Of a stretch of 64,000 nt of DNA, positions 7,748 through 17,078 are shown in pieces. The stretch's first letter is position 1; each line of letters starts with the position of its first letter. Position numbers and translations under genes: made by a program. Location: contig JAFUTU010000054.1 in assembly GCA_017484095.1 (NCBI GenBank), forward strand, positions 1-64,000. Reading direction: 5' to 3'. The notes beneath the pieces are model-generated. The model was not told the origin of the DNA, ran no database searches, and saw only the letters and a program-made list of their open reading frames with translations. This DNA is from Ruminococcus sp. GTDB lineage: Bacteria; Bacillota; Clostridia; Oscillospirales; Ruminococcaceae.

Positions 7748-9079
7748 TTAACCGAGCTTAGCCTCGAGCGATGCCTTTGCATCCTCATAGCCGGGCTTTC
7801 CGAGAAGAGCGAACATGTTCTTCTTGTAGCTCTCAACACCTGGCTGATCGAACGGGTTCACGCCGAGCATATAGCCCGATACCGCACAAGCCTTCTCAAA
7901 GAAGTATATAAGCTCACCCAGTGTCTCCTCAGAGCAGTCATCAAGCTCAAGCACCATGTTGGGCACTCCGCCCTCAGTGTGAGCAAGTATCGTTCCCTGA
8001 TAAGCTCTCTCGTTGACTACCGACATATTCTGTCCTGTCAGGAAGTTCAGTCCGTCAAGATTTGCCTCATCGGGCTCAAGGAACATATCAGACTTAGGAG
8101 TGTTTATATGTACTACTGTTTCAAACATCAGCTTTGAGCCGTCCTGTATGAACTGACCCAGCGAATGAAGGTCTGTTGAGAATGTAGCTGAGGATGGGAA
8201 GATGCCCTTGTCGTCCTTGCCTTCGCTCTCGCCGAACAGCTGCTTGAACCATTCACCCATAAGTGTGAAGGAAGGATCATATGAAACGAGCAGCTCAACG
8301 CTCTTGCCTTTTCTGTAAAGTATATTTCTCAGTGCGGCATACTTGTATGCGTCGTTTCCATCGTCACTGCCGTACTTCTCCATACCCTTTGCAGCGCCTG
8401 CCATAAGCTTGTCTATATCGCAGCCTGCAACAGCTATTGGCAGCAGACCCACTGCTGTGAGCACCGAGAACCTTCCGCCGACATCGTCAGGCACTACAAA
8501 GGTCTCATAGCCTACTTCATCGGAAAGCTGCTTCAAGGTTCCCTTAGCCTTGTCTGTAGTAGCAAATATTCTCGTCTTAGCTTCCTCAGCACCGTACTTG
8601 TCCTCCAGCAGCTTTTTGAAGATCCTGAAAGCAAGTGCAGGCTCGGTGGTCGTTCCCGACTTTGATATAACGTTGACACAAACATCTCTGCCTTCGCAGA
8701 TAGATATAACTTCATTAAGATAAGCAGGATTTATGCTGTTTCCGACAAAGTAGATATCAGGCGTATCCTTTTTAAGATCATTATAAAGGTTTGACTTTAA
8801 AAATTCGATAGCTGCCCTAGCACCGAGATACGATCCGCCGATACCGATAACGATGAACACATCGCACTTTTCCTTTATCCTCTCGGCAGCAGCCTTTATC
8901 CTAGCAAATTCCTCCTTGTCATAATCGACGGGCAGGCTCATCCAGCCAAGAAAATCTGAGCCCGCACCGCTTTTATCAGCCAGCAGCTTGTGTGCTGCGC
9001 TCACCTGCGGAGCGATAGCTTTAAGCTCGTTTTCTCCTACGAACCCGTCAAGATATTTACAGTTTAGCTTTAATGACAT
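7748..9079 (-). CDS. pgi: Glucose-6-phosphate isomerase
   Basis: 443 residues from the ATG at 9079, chosen because AAGGAAAGG lies at good spacing upstream; an earlier in-frame start at 9115 has no ribosome site. It interconverts glucose-6-phosphate and fructose-6-phosphate in glycolysis. Signature pieces are [12 protein letters not shown] near residue 76, [10 protein letters not shown] near residue 141, [14 protein letters not shown] and [10 protein letters not shown]. The short bacillary/clostridial form fits this length. Phosphoglucomutase lies close by on the other strand, so two enzymes of the glucose-6-phosphate node are neighbours. Confidence 0.96.
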   Translation of the reverse strand: MSLKLNCKYLDGFVGENELKAIAPQVSAAHKLLADKSGAGSDFLGWMSLPVDYDKEEFARIKAAAERIKEKCDVFIVIGIGGSYLGARAAIEFLKSNLYNDLKKDTPDIYFVGNSINPAYLNEVISICEGRDVCVNVISKSGTTTEPALAFRIFKKLLEDKYGAEEAKTRIFATTDKAKGTLKQLSDEVGYETFVVPDDVGGRFSVLTAVGLLPIAVAGCDIDKLMAGAAKGMEKYGSDDGNDAYKYAALRNILYRKGKSVELLVSYDPSFTLMGEWFKQLFGESEGKDDKGIFPSSATFSTDLHSLGQFIQDGSKLMFETVVHINTPKSDMFLEPDEANLDGLNFLTGQNMSVVNERAYQGTILAHTEGGVPNMVLELDDCSEETLGELIYFFEKACAVSGYMLGVNPFDQPGVESYKKNMFALLGKPGYEDAKASLEAKLG

Positions 9080-9153
9080 TTTGATTACCCTTTCCTTACT
9101 GTTGTGAGCAGTCAATAAGCTTTTTCAAATGCCCGATCCTGCTCTTGGTATTA

Positions 9154-9182
9154 ATTATACTATATCTTTTAAAATTTTTCAA
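9154..9182 (-). promoter_or_regulatory. pgi promoter
   Basis: TTGAAA, 17 bases, TATAAT on the minus strand, about 75 bases upstream of the chosen start. Confidence 0.8.
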
Positions 9183-9289
9183 GTGGTTTGAGTTTTGAAA
9201 TCATTCTTTGTACACTTTTCATAAAATTTCCTGCCTCTTTTTGTGAGAGTAGGATAACAGCCGAACAGCCTGTATGTGTGAGCATACTG

Positions 9290-9318
9290 TTGACAATTTG
9301 TATGATTTCTGTTATGAT
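9290..9318 (+). promoter_or_regulatory. Promoter of the YbjQ-family gene
   Basis: TTGACA, 17 bases, TATGAT on the plus strand. It is divergent from the pgi promoter; the 286 bases between the two genes hold only these two promoters and leaders. Confidence 0.8.
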
Positions 9319-9365
9319 CTGTATAGCGGATATCACTTAAAATAAACTGAAAGAGAGGCAAGAAT

Positions 9366-9674
9366 ATGCTGATATCAACTGTAGAAAACATAGGAAGAGA
9401 TTATGAGGTTATAGGCATAGTTAAGGGCAGCACCGTTCAGACCGTTAACGCTTTCAAGGACATCGGAGCAGGGTTCAAGAATCTGGTGGGAGGAGAACTC
9501 AAAAGGTATACCGAGATGATGGACGAAGCCAGAAGGATAGCCACCGAGAGAATGGAAGGAGAAGCTCAGGCGATAGGCGCTGATGCTGTCGTATGTGTAA
9601 GGTATGCGTCATCTGCAATAGCTCAGAGCGCTGCTGAGGTAATGGCTTACGGCACGGCAGTGAGGTTCAAGTAA
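9366..9674 (+). CDS. YbjQ/UPF0145 family protein
   Basis: 102 residues, the full length of the family. Typical pieces are VKGSTVQTVN near residue 20, GGELKRYTEMMDEAR in the middle and GADAVVCVRYASS towards the end. YbjQ proteins form a pentamer or decamer with a dodecin-like fold; a heavy-metal-binding role is often stated but not firmly proven. It is monocistronic, with its own promoter and terminator. The family call is firm, the role open. Confidence 0.9.
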   Translation: MLISTVENIGRDYEVIGIVKGSTVQTVNAFKDIGAGFKNLVGGELKRYTEMMDEARRIATERMEGEAQAIGADAVVCVRYASSAIAQSAAEVMAYGTAVRFK

Positions 9675-9682
9675 TAATGAAA

Positions 9683-9715
9683 GCGGCGGGACGTCTTTCG
9701 GCGTCCTGCTTTTGT
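9683..9715 (+). terminator. Terminator of the YbjQ-family gene
   Basis: GCGGGACG pairs with CGTCCTGC (one G-U) around an eight-base loop, followed by TTTTGTTTT. Confidence 0.8.
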
Positions 9716-9731
9716 TTTGGTTGCTTCATAA

Positions 9732-9745
9732 CGTAAACGTTTAGA
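9732..9745 (+). promoter_or_regulatory. cre-like operator upstream of pgm
   Basis: CGTAAACGTTTAGA matches the catabolite-responsive pattern TGWAARCGYTWNCW at 12 of 14 positions and contains the perfect palindrome TAAACGTTTA. It ends 34 bases before the -35 hexamer. Binding by CcpA or another LacI-type regulator is inferred. Confidence 0.4.
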
Positions 9746-9779
9746 ATATTAAGAAAAAATAAAATGTGATTATTGGCTA

Positions 9780-9808
9780 TTGAAATGGTAAAAAAATTGT
9801 GATATACT
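9780..9808 (+). promoter_or_regulatory. pgm promoter
   Basis: TTGAAA, 17 bases, TATACT. Confidence 0.8.
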
Positions 9809-9866
9809 TACAGTGTATGGTAAATTCGTGCTTTTCAGCATAAAAATATGATTATGAGGTGATATT

Positions 9867-11585
9867 ATGACAGAAAAGGAATTGTATGCTCTGTGGCTTG
9901 AAAAGGCTGTTGACGACCCCGATCTTATCGAGGAGCTGAAGTCTATCGAAAACGATGATGAGGCTATCAAGGACAGGTTCTACCGCGATCTTGAATTCGG
10001 AACGGGCGGTCTCAGAGGTGTTATCGGCGCAGGCGCTTACAGATTGAATGTTTATACCATAAGAAGAGCTACTCAGGGACTTGCTGATTATGTTAACGAG
10101 TCTTTCAAGAACGGAAGTGTGGCTATTTCTTATGATTCGAGAATAAAGTCAACAAAATTTGCTCAGGAGGCTGCGGCTGTGCTTGCAGCTAACGGCATAA
10201 AGGTACATATCTACACTGAGCTCATGCCGACGCCTATGCTTTCATGGGCTGTAAGAGAGTGCGGCTGTCAGGCAGGTATCATGATAACGGCTTCGCACAA
10301 TCCTGCCAAGTATAACGGCTACAAGGTCTACGGCGAGGATGGCTGCCAGATAACTCTTGACGTGGCTAACACTGTTATTTCAAAGATAAACGCAGTTGAA
10401 ATGTTCGGCGGCGCTAAAGTTATGGATTACGAAGAGGGCGTAAAGAGCGGAATGATCTCCTACATCGGTCAGAAGGTACTGGAGAAGTACTTTGAAAAGG
10501 TGCAGGAGCAGGGCATTCATACAGACCTTGTTGCTGACAGCGGTCTGAAAGTTGTATACACTCCTCTTAACGGAACAGGAAACAAGCCTGTAAGAGAAAT
10601 ACTTAAGAGAATTGGCATAAAGGAAGTTACAGTAGTTCCCGAGCAGGAGCTTCCTGATGGGAACTTTCCGACCTGTCCTTTCCCGAATCCCGAGATCAAG
10701 GAGGCGCTTGCAAAGGGTCTGGAGCTTTGCGAGAAGGTAAAGCCCGATCTGCTGCTTGCAACTGACCCTGACTGCGACAGAGTGGGTATTGCCGTGCCCG
10801 ATGAGAACGGTGATTACGTGCTTATTACAGGTAATGAGGTAGGAGCTATGCTCCTGAAATATATTTGTCAGGAGAGAACAGCTCTCGGAACTATGCCTGA
10901 GAGACCTGTTGCTGTAAAGACTATAGTAACCACAGACATCTGCAAGAAGATCGCTGCAGAGTACGGCGTTGAGCTCAGAGATGTTCTGACAGGCTTCAAA
11001 TTTATCGGTGAGCAGATAGGCTTCCTGGAGAAGGACGGAGAGGACAGCAGATACATCTTCGGCTTTGAGGAGAGCTACGGCTATCTCGCGGGATCATATG
11101 TAAGAGACAAGGACGCAGTAGTTGCTTCAATGCTCATTTGTGAGATGGCTGCTTTCTACCGCACGAAGGGAATATCGCTCCTGAATGCAAGAGAGAGCCT
11201 TTATGCGCAGTATGGCAATTATGTTCATACACAGAGCTCCTTCCAGTGCGAGGGTGCAAGCGGTATGGAGAGAATGAAGGAGATAATGACAGGTCTCAGG
11301 AGCGATCCTCCGAAGTCTATAGGCGGACTGAAGGTAGAGAAGGTAGGAGATTACCTTGCTTCTGAGGAGAAGGATATCGAGACGGGCGCTGTAAGCACTA
11401 TTGATCTGCCTAAGTCAGATGTTCTGGCGTTCAGGCTGACTGACGGTGCAAGCGTTATCATCAGACCTTCAGGCACTGAGCCTAAGATAAAGGCATATTA
11501 CACAACTATCGGCGACACAAGAGAGGCTGCAAGCGTTCTTGAAAAGACGATAGCCGAGGATTTCAAGTCTATACTCGGGTTCTGA
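9867..11585 (+). CDS. Phosphoglucomutase/phosphomannomutase
   Basis: 572 residues, an alpha-D-phosphohexomutase of the long clostridial/bacillary type. It moves phosphate between C1 and C6 of glucose (or mannose), linking glycogen, sugar-nucleotide and cell-wall synthesis to glycolysis. The phosphoserine loop TASHNPAKYNG is at residues 141-151, the Mg2+ loop TDPDCDRVG near 307, the sugar-recognition loop GFEESYG near 398, and the phosphate-binding RPSGTEPKIK near 535. It is monocistronic between its own promoter and a strong terminator. Confidence 0.95.
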   Translation: MTEKELYALWLEKAVDDPDLIEELKSIENDDEAIKDRFYRDLEFGTGGLRGVIGAGAYRLNVYTIRRATQGLADYVNESFKNGSVAISYDSRIKSTKFAQEAAAVLAANGIKVHIYTELMPTPMLSWAVRECGCQAGIMITASHNPAKYNGYKVYGEDGCQITLDVANTVISKINAVEMFGGAKVMDYEEGVKSGMISYIGQKVLEKYFEKVQEQGIHTDLVADSGLKVVYTPLNGTGNKPVREILKRIGIKEVTVVPEQELPDGNFPTCPFPNPEIKEALAKGLELCEKVKPDLLLATDPDCDRVGIAVPDENGDYVLITGNEVGAMLLKYICQERTALGTMPERPVAVKTIVTTDICKKIAAEYGVELRDVLTGFKFIGEQIGFLEKDGEDSRYIFGFEESYGYLAGSYVRDKDAVVASMLICEMAAFYRTKGISLLNARESLYAQYGNYVHTQSSFQCEGASGMERMKEIMTGLRSDPPKSIGGLKVEKVGDYLASEEKDIETGAVSTIDLPKSDVLAFRLTDGASVIIRPSGTEPKIKAYYTTIGDTREAASVLEKTIAEDFKSILGF

Positions 11586-11595
11586 TAATCAACGG

Positions 11596-11629
11596 ACTGC
11601 GGTCGGTGATGATACCGACCGCAGTTTTT
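11596..11629 (+). terminator. pgm terminator
   Basis: Perfect 12-bp stem ACTGCGGTCGGT/ACCGACCGCAGT with a six-base loop, then TTTTT. Confidence 0.9.
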
Positions 11630-11652
11630 ATGTAAAAAGTTCAAAAAAACAC

Positions 11653-11681
11653 TTTACATTTCGGCTGCGATATTGTATAAT
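11653..11681 (+). promoter_or_regulatory. Promoter of the pyrH operon
   Basis: TTTACA, 17 bases, TATAAT. No strong terminator was seen between here and the end of polC, so it may drive all eight genes. Confidence 0.8.
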
Positions 11682-11733
11682 AGTTATAAGTATATGCGCC
11701 GGTGTATTTGCGGCGTGAAAGGACGGATATTTT

Positions 11734-12444
11734 ATGGGACAGACACCTAAGTATAAGAGGATACTTCTGAAGCTGAGCGGAGAGGCTCTGGCAGGAGAGA
11801 AAAAGACAGGTCTTGACTTCGATGTTATCGGCGAGTTTGCCAAGAGCATCAAAAAATGCGTTGATGCGGGAGTTCAGGTCGGTATCGTTGTCGGAGGAGG
11901 CAACTACTGGAGAGGACGTTCCAGCGGCGCTATGGACAGGACAAGGGCTGACCACATCGGTATGCTTGCCACCTGCATGAATTCACTGGCTGTGGCTGAC
12001 GGACTTGAAAACGTCGGACTGGAGGTAAGAGTTCAGACGGCTATAACAATGCCGCAGATAGCTGAGCCGTATATCAGGAACAGAGCTATGAGACATTTCG
12101 AGAAAGGCAGGGTGTGCATCTTCGGCTGCGGAACGGGAAGCCCGTTTTTCTCTACTGATACGGCTGCTGCGCTGAGAGCTGCCGAGATAGAGGCTGATAT
12201 ATTCTTCAAGGCAACTATGGTAGACGGTGTTTACGATAAGGATCCGAAGAAATATGACGATGCAGTGAAGTTTAATGAGCTGACGTTCGATGAGGTGCTT
12301 GCAAAGGGACTTCATGTTATGGACGCGACGGCTGCCGCTATGTGCCGCGACAACAAGATACCTATACTGGTGTTCGATCTGAGCAGGCCCGATAATATCT
12401 ACGATGCCTGCATGGGCGCAGAGCTCGGAACTATAGTGAGATAA
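11734..12444 (+). CDS. pyrH: UMP kinase
   Basis: 236 residues, full length. It phosphorylates UMP to UDP in pyrimidine synthesis. The amino-acid-kinase fold is clear: [15 protein letters not shown] at the start, [13 protein letters not shown] near residue 50, [15 protein letters not shown] near residue 72 and [17 protein letters not shown] near residue 132. First gene of the conserved translation, lipid and isoprenoid operon, 47 bases ahead of frr. Confidence 0.97.
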   Translation: MGQTPKYKRILLKLSGEALAGEKKTGLDFDVIGEFAKSIKKCVDAGVQVGIVVGGGNYWRGRSSGAMDRTRADHIGMLATCMNSLAVADGLENVGLEVRVQTAITMPQIAEPYIRNRAMRHFEKGRVCIFGCGTGSPFFSTDTAAALRAAEIEADIFFKATMVDGVYDKDPKKYDDAVKFNELTFDEVLAKGLHVMDATAAAMCRDNKIPILVFDLSRPDNIYDACMGAELGTIVR

Positions 12445-12491
12445 GTGTACTAAAAATTGTACTGATAAACAACGATCGGGAGGATAATACT

Positions 12492-13046
12492 ATGAAAGAG
12501 ATAAAGAACAAGGCAAAAGAGAAAATGGAAAAGACCGTGAATGTGCTGCTCGCTGACTTTGCAACGATAAGAGCAGGCAGGGCTAACCCGAATGTGCTCA
12601 ACAAGGTAACGGTGGAATACTACGGTGCGCCGACTCCTATCAACCAGATGGCGGCGATATCTGTGGCCGAGGCAAGAGTGCTGGTCATCACACCGTGGGA
12701 CAAGTCTACCTTAAAGCAGATAGAGAAGGCTATCCAGGCATCTGACGTTGGTATCAATCCTCAGAATGACGGTCAGGTGCTGAGACTGGTGTTCCCTCAG
12801 CTGACCGAGGACAGACGTAAGGAGATCGTCAAGGACGTCAAGAAAATGGGCGAGGACTCAAAGGTAGCTATAAGGTCTATCAGAAGAGATGCTATCGAAA
12901 AGATCAAGAAGATGAAGAAAAACAACGAGATCACTGAGGATGAGCAGGCTGACGGCGAGGACGATATCCAGAAGCTGACAGATAAGTTCATCAAGGAGAT
13001 CGACGGGTATGTTTCCGAGAAGGAGCAGGAGGTTCTGAGCCTGTAA
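12492..13046 (+). CDS. frr: Ribosome recycling factor
   Basis: 184 residues. It splits post-termination ribosomes together with EF-G. Conserved pieces are RAGRANPNVLN near residue 28, VEYYGAPTPINQMA near residue 43, and RDAIEKIKKMKKN near residue 133 in the three-helix bundle. It sits in the standard pyrH-frr order. The ribosome site GGGAGGA is well placed. Confidence 0.97.
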   Translation: MKEIKNKAKEKMEKTVNVLLADFATIRAGRANPNVLNKVTVEYYGAPTPINQMAAISVAEARVLVITPWDKSTLKQIEKAIQASDVGINPQNDGQVLRLVFPQLTEDRRKEIVKDVKKMGEDSKVAIRSIRRDAIEKIKKMKKNNEITEDEQADGEDDIQKLTDKFIKEIDGYVSEKEQEVLSL

Positions 13047-13072
13047 GCGCCCGCCGCACGGCTTTGCCGCGC

Positions 13073-13108
13073 AGTACACTTGCCTGAGCTAACGCTTTGC
13101 GGTGTACT
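13073..13108 (+). other. Inverted repeat between frr and uppS
   Basis: AGTACAC and GTGTACT, perfect 7-bp arms 22 bases apart. They follow a smaller CGGC-TTT-GCCG hairpin. There is no T-run, so this is a possible RNA processing or stability element rather than a terminator. Confidence 0.4.
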
Positions 13109-13134
13109 ATCATTTTAAATTGGAGTGAGTTTAT

Positions 13135-13860
13135 TTGGCTGTAAAAGCTGCGCTGCCCGAGGGCACTAAGGTGCCCTGTCACGTTGGTGTGATAATGGAC
13201 GGAAACGGACGCTGGGCGAAAAAGAGAGGGCTGCCGAGAAAGTTCGGGCACAGAGAAGGTGCCAAGACCTTCCGTGAGATAACAAGGCACGCTAAAAGGC
13301 TCGGGATATCGTACATCACTTACTATGCGTTCTCGACAGAGAACTGGAAAAGACCGCAGGACGAGGTCAATGCGATAATGGAGCTTTTTGAGAAATACCT
13401 TGATGAAGTGAGAGACTTTATCGAGGAGAATATACGTGTCAGGTTCATAGGGGACAGATCGAAGCTCTCGGAGAATTTGCAGAGAAAAATGGCGTCTGTT
13501 GAAGAGGATTCAAAGGATTTTGATTCGATGACGCTGGTGCTGGCTATCAACTACGGCGGCAGAGATGAGATAGCTCATTCGTGCCGTGCGCTTGCAGAAA
13601 AGGTCAGGAGAGGAGAACTGGAGCCTGACGATATAAGCACTGAGCTGATAGAGCAGAACCTCTATACTGAAGAGATACCGCCTGTTGACCTTGTGATAAG
13701 ACCCAGCGGTGAGCAGAGGCTCTCTAACTTTATGATCTGGCAGGCGGCTTATGCAGAGTTTTACTACACCAATATCCTCTGGCCCGATTTCAAGGGGTCG
13801 GATCTGGAGGCGGCTGTGCTTGATTACAGCGAAAGAAACAGAAGATTCGGGGGAATTTAG
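13135..13860 (+). CDS. uppS: Undecaprenyl diphosphate synthase
   Basis: 241 residues, cis-prenyltransferase. It adds isopentenyl units to farnesyl diphosphate to make the C55 carrier lipid for the cell wall. Visible motifs are VIMDGNGRWAKKRG near residue 16, GHREGAK, YYAFSTENWKRP near residue 62, NYGGRDEI near residue 138 and IRPSGEQRLSNFMIWQ near residue 184. The start codon is TTG, supported by a GGAG site nine bases upstream and by the N-terminal length. No ATG is available before the conserved MDGN motif. Confidence 0.96.
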   Translation: MAVKAALPEGTKVPCHVGVIMDGNGRWAKKRGLPRKFGHREGAKTFREITRHAKRLGISYITYYAFSTENWKRPQDEVNAIMELFEKYLDEVRDFIEENIRVRFIGDRSKLSENLQRKMASVEEDSKDFDSMTLVLAINYGGRDEIAHSCRALAEKVRRGELEPDDISTELIEQNLYTEEIPPVDLVIRPSGEQRLSNFMIWQAAYAEFYYTNILWPDFKGSDLEAAVLDYSERNRRFGGI

Positions 13861-13863
13861 TAT

Positions 13864-14694
13864 ATGACAACAAGGATAATATCTGCGGCGGTAGCGATCG
13901 TGGTAGCGATCGTGCTGCTTTTGCTGCACAATACGTTCGTGTTCAATCTGGCGTTGGGGTTCCTGTCGATAACGGCGATATATGAGATATTCAAGGCGGC
14001 TAAGCTCGACAAATACGCTGTGCCGATGTACGTGTGCTTCGGCTATGCGGCGCTTGATGTTATAATGCCGCTGTTCTATAAAAAGGGACATCTGTACTTC
14101 TTCAGCAGCAGCCTGTATTTCGGGCTGTTCATACTGGGTATGTGTCTGCTGTTTTTGAAGGATCACGATACCTTCGGACATAAAGAGTTTTTCTGCATGA
14201 TAGGTGTTACATACCTTATCTGCTACTCTTTCCAGAGACTGCTTCTGATGTCGACAAGGGCAAACGGAGGTGTGTTCCTGATAGTGATAACGCTTTGTGC
14301 GGCATGGCTCGCTGACAGCGGTGCGTACTTTGCGGGAACTTTCTTCGGAAAGACAAAGCTTTGTCCTCAGATAAGCCCTAAAAAGACTGTTGAGGGAGTA
14401 ATCGGAGGGGTGCTTGCGAACGGCGTGTTCATGCTTATCATCAGCGTTGTTTATGATAAGGCGCTGAAGGGTCAGGCTGTGAACTACCTCGGAGTGTTCA
14501 TAGCAGGTATGCTGGCAGCTGTTATAGGGCTTGTCGGTGACCTGACTGCGTCTGTTATAAAGAGACAGACGGGTATCAAGGATTACGGCAAGCTTATGCC
14601 GGGTCACGGCGGAGTTATGGACAGGTTCGACAGCGTTTTGCTGGTGGCACCTTTTATGTACTACATGGTAACTCAGGGCTGGATACTTAAATAA
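13864..14694 (+). CDS. cdsA: Phosphatidate cytidylyltransferase (CDP-diglyceride synthase)
   Basis: 276 residues with about seven to eight membrane segments. It makes CDP-diacylglycerol from phosphatidate and CTP for phospholipid synthesis at the cytoplasmic membrane. The family signature is in the last third: DSGAYFAGTFFGKTKL near residue 152, SPKKTVEGVIGG, and IKDYGKLMPGHGGVMDRFDS near residue 238. It starts three bases after uppS stops and is almost certainly translationally coupled to it. Confidence 0.96.
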   Translation: MTTRIISAAVAIVVAIVLLLLHNTFVFNLALGFLSITAIYEIFKAAKLDKYAVPMYVCFGYAALDVIMPLFYKKGHLYFFSSSLYFGLFILGMCLLFLKDHDTFGHKEFFCMIGVTYLICYSFQRLLLMSTRANGGVFLIVITLCAAWLADSGAYFAGTFFGKTKLCPQISPKKTVEGVIGGVLANGVFMLIISVVYDKALKGQAVNYLGVFIAGMLAAVIGLVGDLTASVIKRQTGIKDYGKLMPGHGGVMDRFDSVLLVAPFMYYMVTQGWILK

Positions 14695-14707
14695 AACAAT
14701 AGCGGGA

Positions 14708-14792
14708 CAGTCCGACTGACGGACTGATATAAAGCATAGCTTCGGGGCGGTAACTGCTCACGGGGATATGCTTTGCTCGCTTTTTCTGCCCC
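14708..14792 (+). ncRNA. Structured intergenic RNA candidate (hairpin plus possible pseudoknot)
   Basis: The 140-base gap between cdsA and dxr is long for this operon. It holds a perfect hairpin CAGTCCG/CGGACTG (14708-14726), then AAAGCATA (14731-14738) pairing with TATGCTTT (14767-14774). GGGGC (14744-14748), inside that loop, can pair with GCCCC (14788-14792) beyond it, which gives an H-type pseudoknot layout. No known riboswitch class was recognised. Confidence 0.4.
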
Positions 14793-14834
14793 TGTTGAAA
14801 AACGATTCGGGCAGCGAAAACGGATAAAAGTGGT

Positions 14835-15983
14835 GTGGATATGCAAACTATAACTATACTTGGGTCGACAGGCTCTATAGGTACACAGGCATTGCAGGTG
14901 GCAAGAAAGCATAATATGAAGGTAAAGGCCGTTGCGGCGGCTTCAAATGTGAAAATGCTTGCCGAGCAGGCTAAGGAGCTTGATGTTAGCTGTGCGTGCA
15001 TCTACAATGCGGATAAGAAGGCAGAACTGGACGAGCGCCTTTCGGGCACGGGGATAAAGACCCTGACAGGAATGGACGGTCTGAAGGAGATTGCCTCTCT
15101 TGACGGCGTTGACAAGATGCTCAACAGTGTTGTCGGAATGGTCGGGTTTGAGCCGACTCTGGCAGCGATAAGGCACGGTACTGCTGTTGCGCTCGCAAAC
15201 AAGGAGACACTTGTTGCCGGAGGAGACCTTGTTATGCGTGAGGCTCACGAGAGAGGTGTGCCCATATACCCTGTTGACAGTGAGCACAGCGCGATATTTC
15301 AGGCGCTGCAGGGAAATGATGAAAACAGGATAAGAAAGATAATACTTACGGCTTCGGGAGGACCTTTCTTCGGCAAGAAGAGAGAGGAGCTGGCGGGCGT
15401 GACTGTGGATCAGGCACTGGCACACCCTAACTGGTCAATGGGAAGAAAAATAACTACCGATTCTGCGACACTTATGAACAAGGGTCTTGAGTTTATCGAG
15501 GCTATGCATCTGTTCGGAGTGAGTGCGGAGCAGATAGAGATAGTTGTTCACAGACAGAGCGTGGTACATTCGGCGGTGGAGTTTGAGGATAACAGTGTTA
15601 TAGCCCAGATGGGCGTGCCAGATATGAAAATACCGATACAGTATGCTCTGCTTTACCCGAAGAGGGTGGAGTGTGAGGTCGGAAGGCTCAGCCTGACGGA
15701 TTACGGCTCGCTTACGTTTGAGAGACCAGACTATGAGACCTTTGAGTGCCTGACCTCCTGCATTGAGGCTATAAAGCGCGGAGGAACGCTGCCTGCGGCG
15801 GTGAACGGTGCCAATGAGGTGGCTGTTGCGGCATTTCTTGACGGAAGGATAGGCTTCCTTGATATCGGCAGGATAGTGAAAACTGTCGGTGAGACTGCGG
15901 AATATAAAGAGATACATACAGAAAACGATGTGCTGGAGGCTGACGCCTGCGCAAGAAGGGCAGCAAGAGAGCTCATCGGATAA
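14835..15983 (+). CDS. dxr: 1-deoxy-D-xylulose-5-phosphate reductoisomerase
   Basis: 382 residues. It converts DXP to MEP with NADPH, the committed step of the MEP isoprenoid pathway. The NADPH loop ILGSTGSIGTQAL is at the N-terminus. LANKETLVAGG lies near residue 121, PVDSEHSAIFQAL near residue 145 and KITTDSATLMNKGLEFIEA near residue 204; these hold the metal and substrate residues. It sits with uppS and ispG, so the operon links isoprenoid supply to its main use in wall synthesis. Confidence 0.97.
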   Translation: MDMQTITILGSTGSIGTQALQVARKHNMKVKAVAAASNVKMLAEQAKELDVSCACIYNADKKAELDERLSGTGIKTLTGMDGLKEIASLDGVDKMLNSVVGMVGFEPTLAAIRHGTAVALANKETLVAGGDLVMREAHERGVPIYPVDSEHSAIFQALQGNDENRIRKIILTASGGPFFGKKREELAGVTVDQALAHPNWSMGRKITTDSATLMNKGLEFIEAMHLFGVSAEQIEIVVHRQSVVHSAVEFEDNSVIAQMGVPDMKIPIQYALLYPKRVECEVGRLSLTDYGSLTFERPDYETFECLTSCIEAIKRGGTLPAAVNGANEVAVAAFLDGRIGFLDIGRIVKTVGETAEYKEIHTENDVLEADACARRAARELIG

Positions 15984-16006
15984 GAGCATTTTAGAAAGGC
16001 GATAGC

Positions 16007-17047
16007 ATGGGCATAATTTTTGCGCTTATAATCTTTGAAGTAATAATCATCATTCACGAGCTTGGGCATTTTATCGCAGCGAAAAGCTGCGGCGTTAAGG
16101 TGAACGAGTTCGCTATCGGTATGGGGCCTGCGATAATAAAAAAGAAAAAGGGTGATACTCTTTACGCACTCAGGCTGTTCCCGATAGGCGGATACTGCGC
16201 TATGGAGGGTGAGGACTCCGACAGCGAAGATGAAAGAGCATTCGGCAGCAAGAGCCTGCCGAGAAGGATACTGATAGTGTGCGCGGGCGTAATAATGAAT
16301 TTTATCCTCGGCATCATAATACTGGCGGTGAATATCTGCCGTTCTGATGCGATCGTTACGACAAAGATCGCAAGCTTTGAGGAGGGCGCGCTCTCTCACG
16401 AGACAGGGCTTGAGGTGGACGATGAGATCATCAGGATAAACGGGATGAGGATATTCACATCTATGGATATATCCTATCAGTTCCAGAATGATGAGGACGG
16501 AAAGTTCGATATGGTGGTGCTCAGAAAAGGTGAGAAAAAAGAGCTTAAGGACGTAAGCTTTGCCGTTGATGACAAGACGATGCACATTGATTTTCTGGTA
16601 TACCCCGGAAAGCTTACTGTGGGCTCTGTTCTGGCTGAGACTTTCAAGAACGCTGCTACTGACGGGCGGCTCATCTATATATCGCTGTTTGATATGATAA
16701 GAGGGAAGTATTCTCTCAAAGACCTGAGCGGACCTGTCGGGATAGTGGATTCGATAGATCAGGTGATAGAGAACGAGACCGATGAAAAAACAGGAAAGAT
16801 AGACTGGCAGAGCCTTCTGGACACTATGCTGTCATTATCGGCGTTTATAACGATCAACATCGGTATATTCAATCTGCTGCCGCTGCCTGCACTTGACGGC
16901 GGAAGGCTTATATTCCTGATAATCGAAGGCATACGCGGAAAGCCTGTGCCTGCAGAAAAAGAGGGCATGGTGCACCTTATCGGAATGGCGGCGCTTCTGG
17001 TGCTGATGGTGGTAATTACGGTAAGTGATATAATTAGGTTATTCTAA
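16007..17047 (+). CDS. rseP: RseP/RasP site-2 membrane metalloprotease
   Basis: 346 residues. It is an intramembrane zinc protease that cleaves anti-sigma factors and leftover signal peptides. The zinc motif HELGH is at residues 17-21 inside the first membrane helix. The PDZ domain (GLEVDDEIIRINGMRI) lies near residue 130, and the second catalytic motif NLLPLPALDGGR near residue 288. It is in the standard place after dxr. The true substrate here is unknown; no anti-sigma gene is in the window. Confidence 0.95.
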   Translation: MGIIFALIIFEVIIIIHELGHFIAAKSCGVKVNEFAIGMGPAIIKKKKGDTLYALRLFPIGGYCAMEGEDSDSEDERAFGSKSLPRRILIVCAGVIMNFILGIIILAVNICRSDAIVTTKIASFEEGALSHETGLEVDDEIIRINGMRIFTSMDISYQFQNDEDGKFDMVVLRKGEKKELKDVSFAVDDKTMHIDFLVYPGKLTVGSVLAETFKNAATDGRLIYISLFDMIRGKYSLKDLSGPVGIVDSIDQVIENETDEKTGKIDWQSLLDTMLSLSAFITINIGIFNLLPLPALDGGRLIFLIIEGIRGKPVPAEKEGMVHLIGMAALLVLMVVITVSDIIRLF

Positions 17048-17078
17048 TTCGGGCGCAGGCCCGGGAACGGAGCAGGAT

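Noticed and set aside
7667..8137. 156-codon open frame on the plus strand
   Set aside because: Covers the 3' part of pgi in antisense and has no ribosome site.
13510..14607. 365-codon open frame on the minus strand
   Set aside because: It lies wholly antisense to uppS and cdsA, both unmistakable. Its translation is rich in His, Arg, Gln and Tyr with no domain, as expected of a shadow frame.
15731..16585. 284-codon open frame on the minus strand
   Set aside because: Antisense to dxr and rseP. Composition is typical of a shadow frame.
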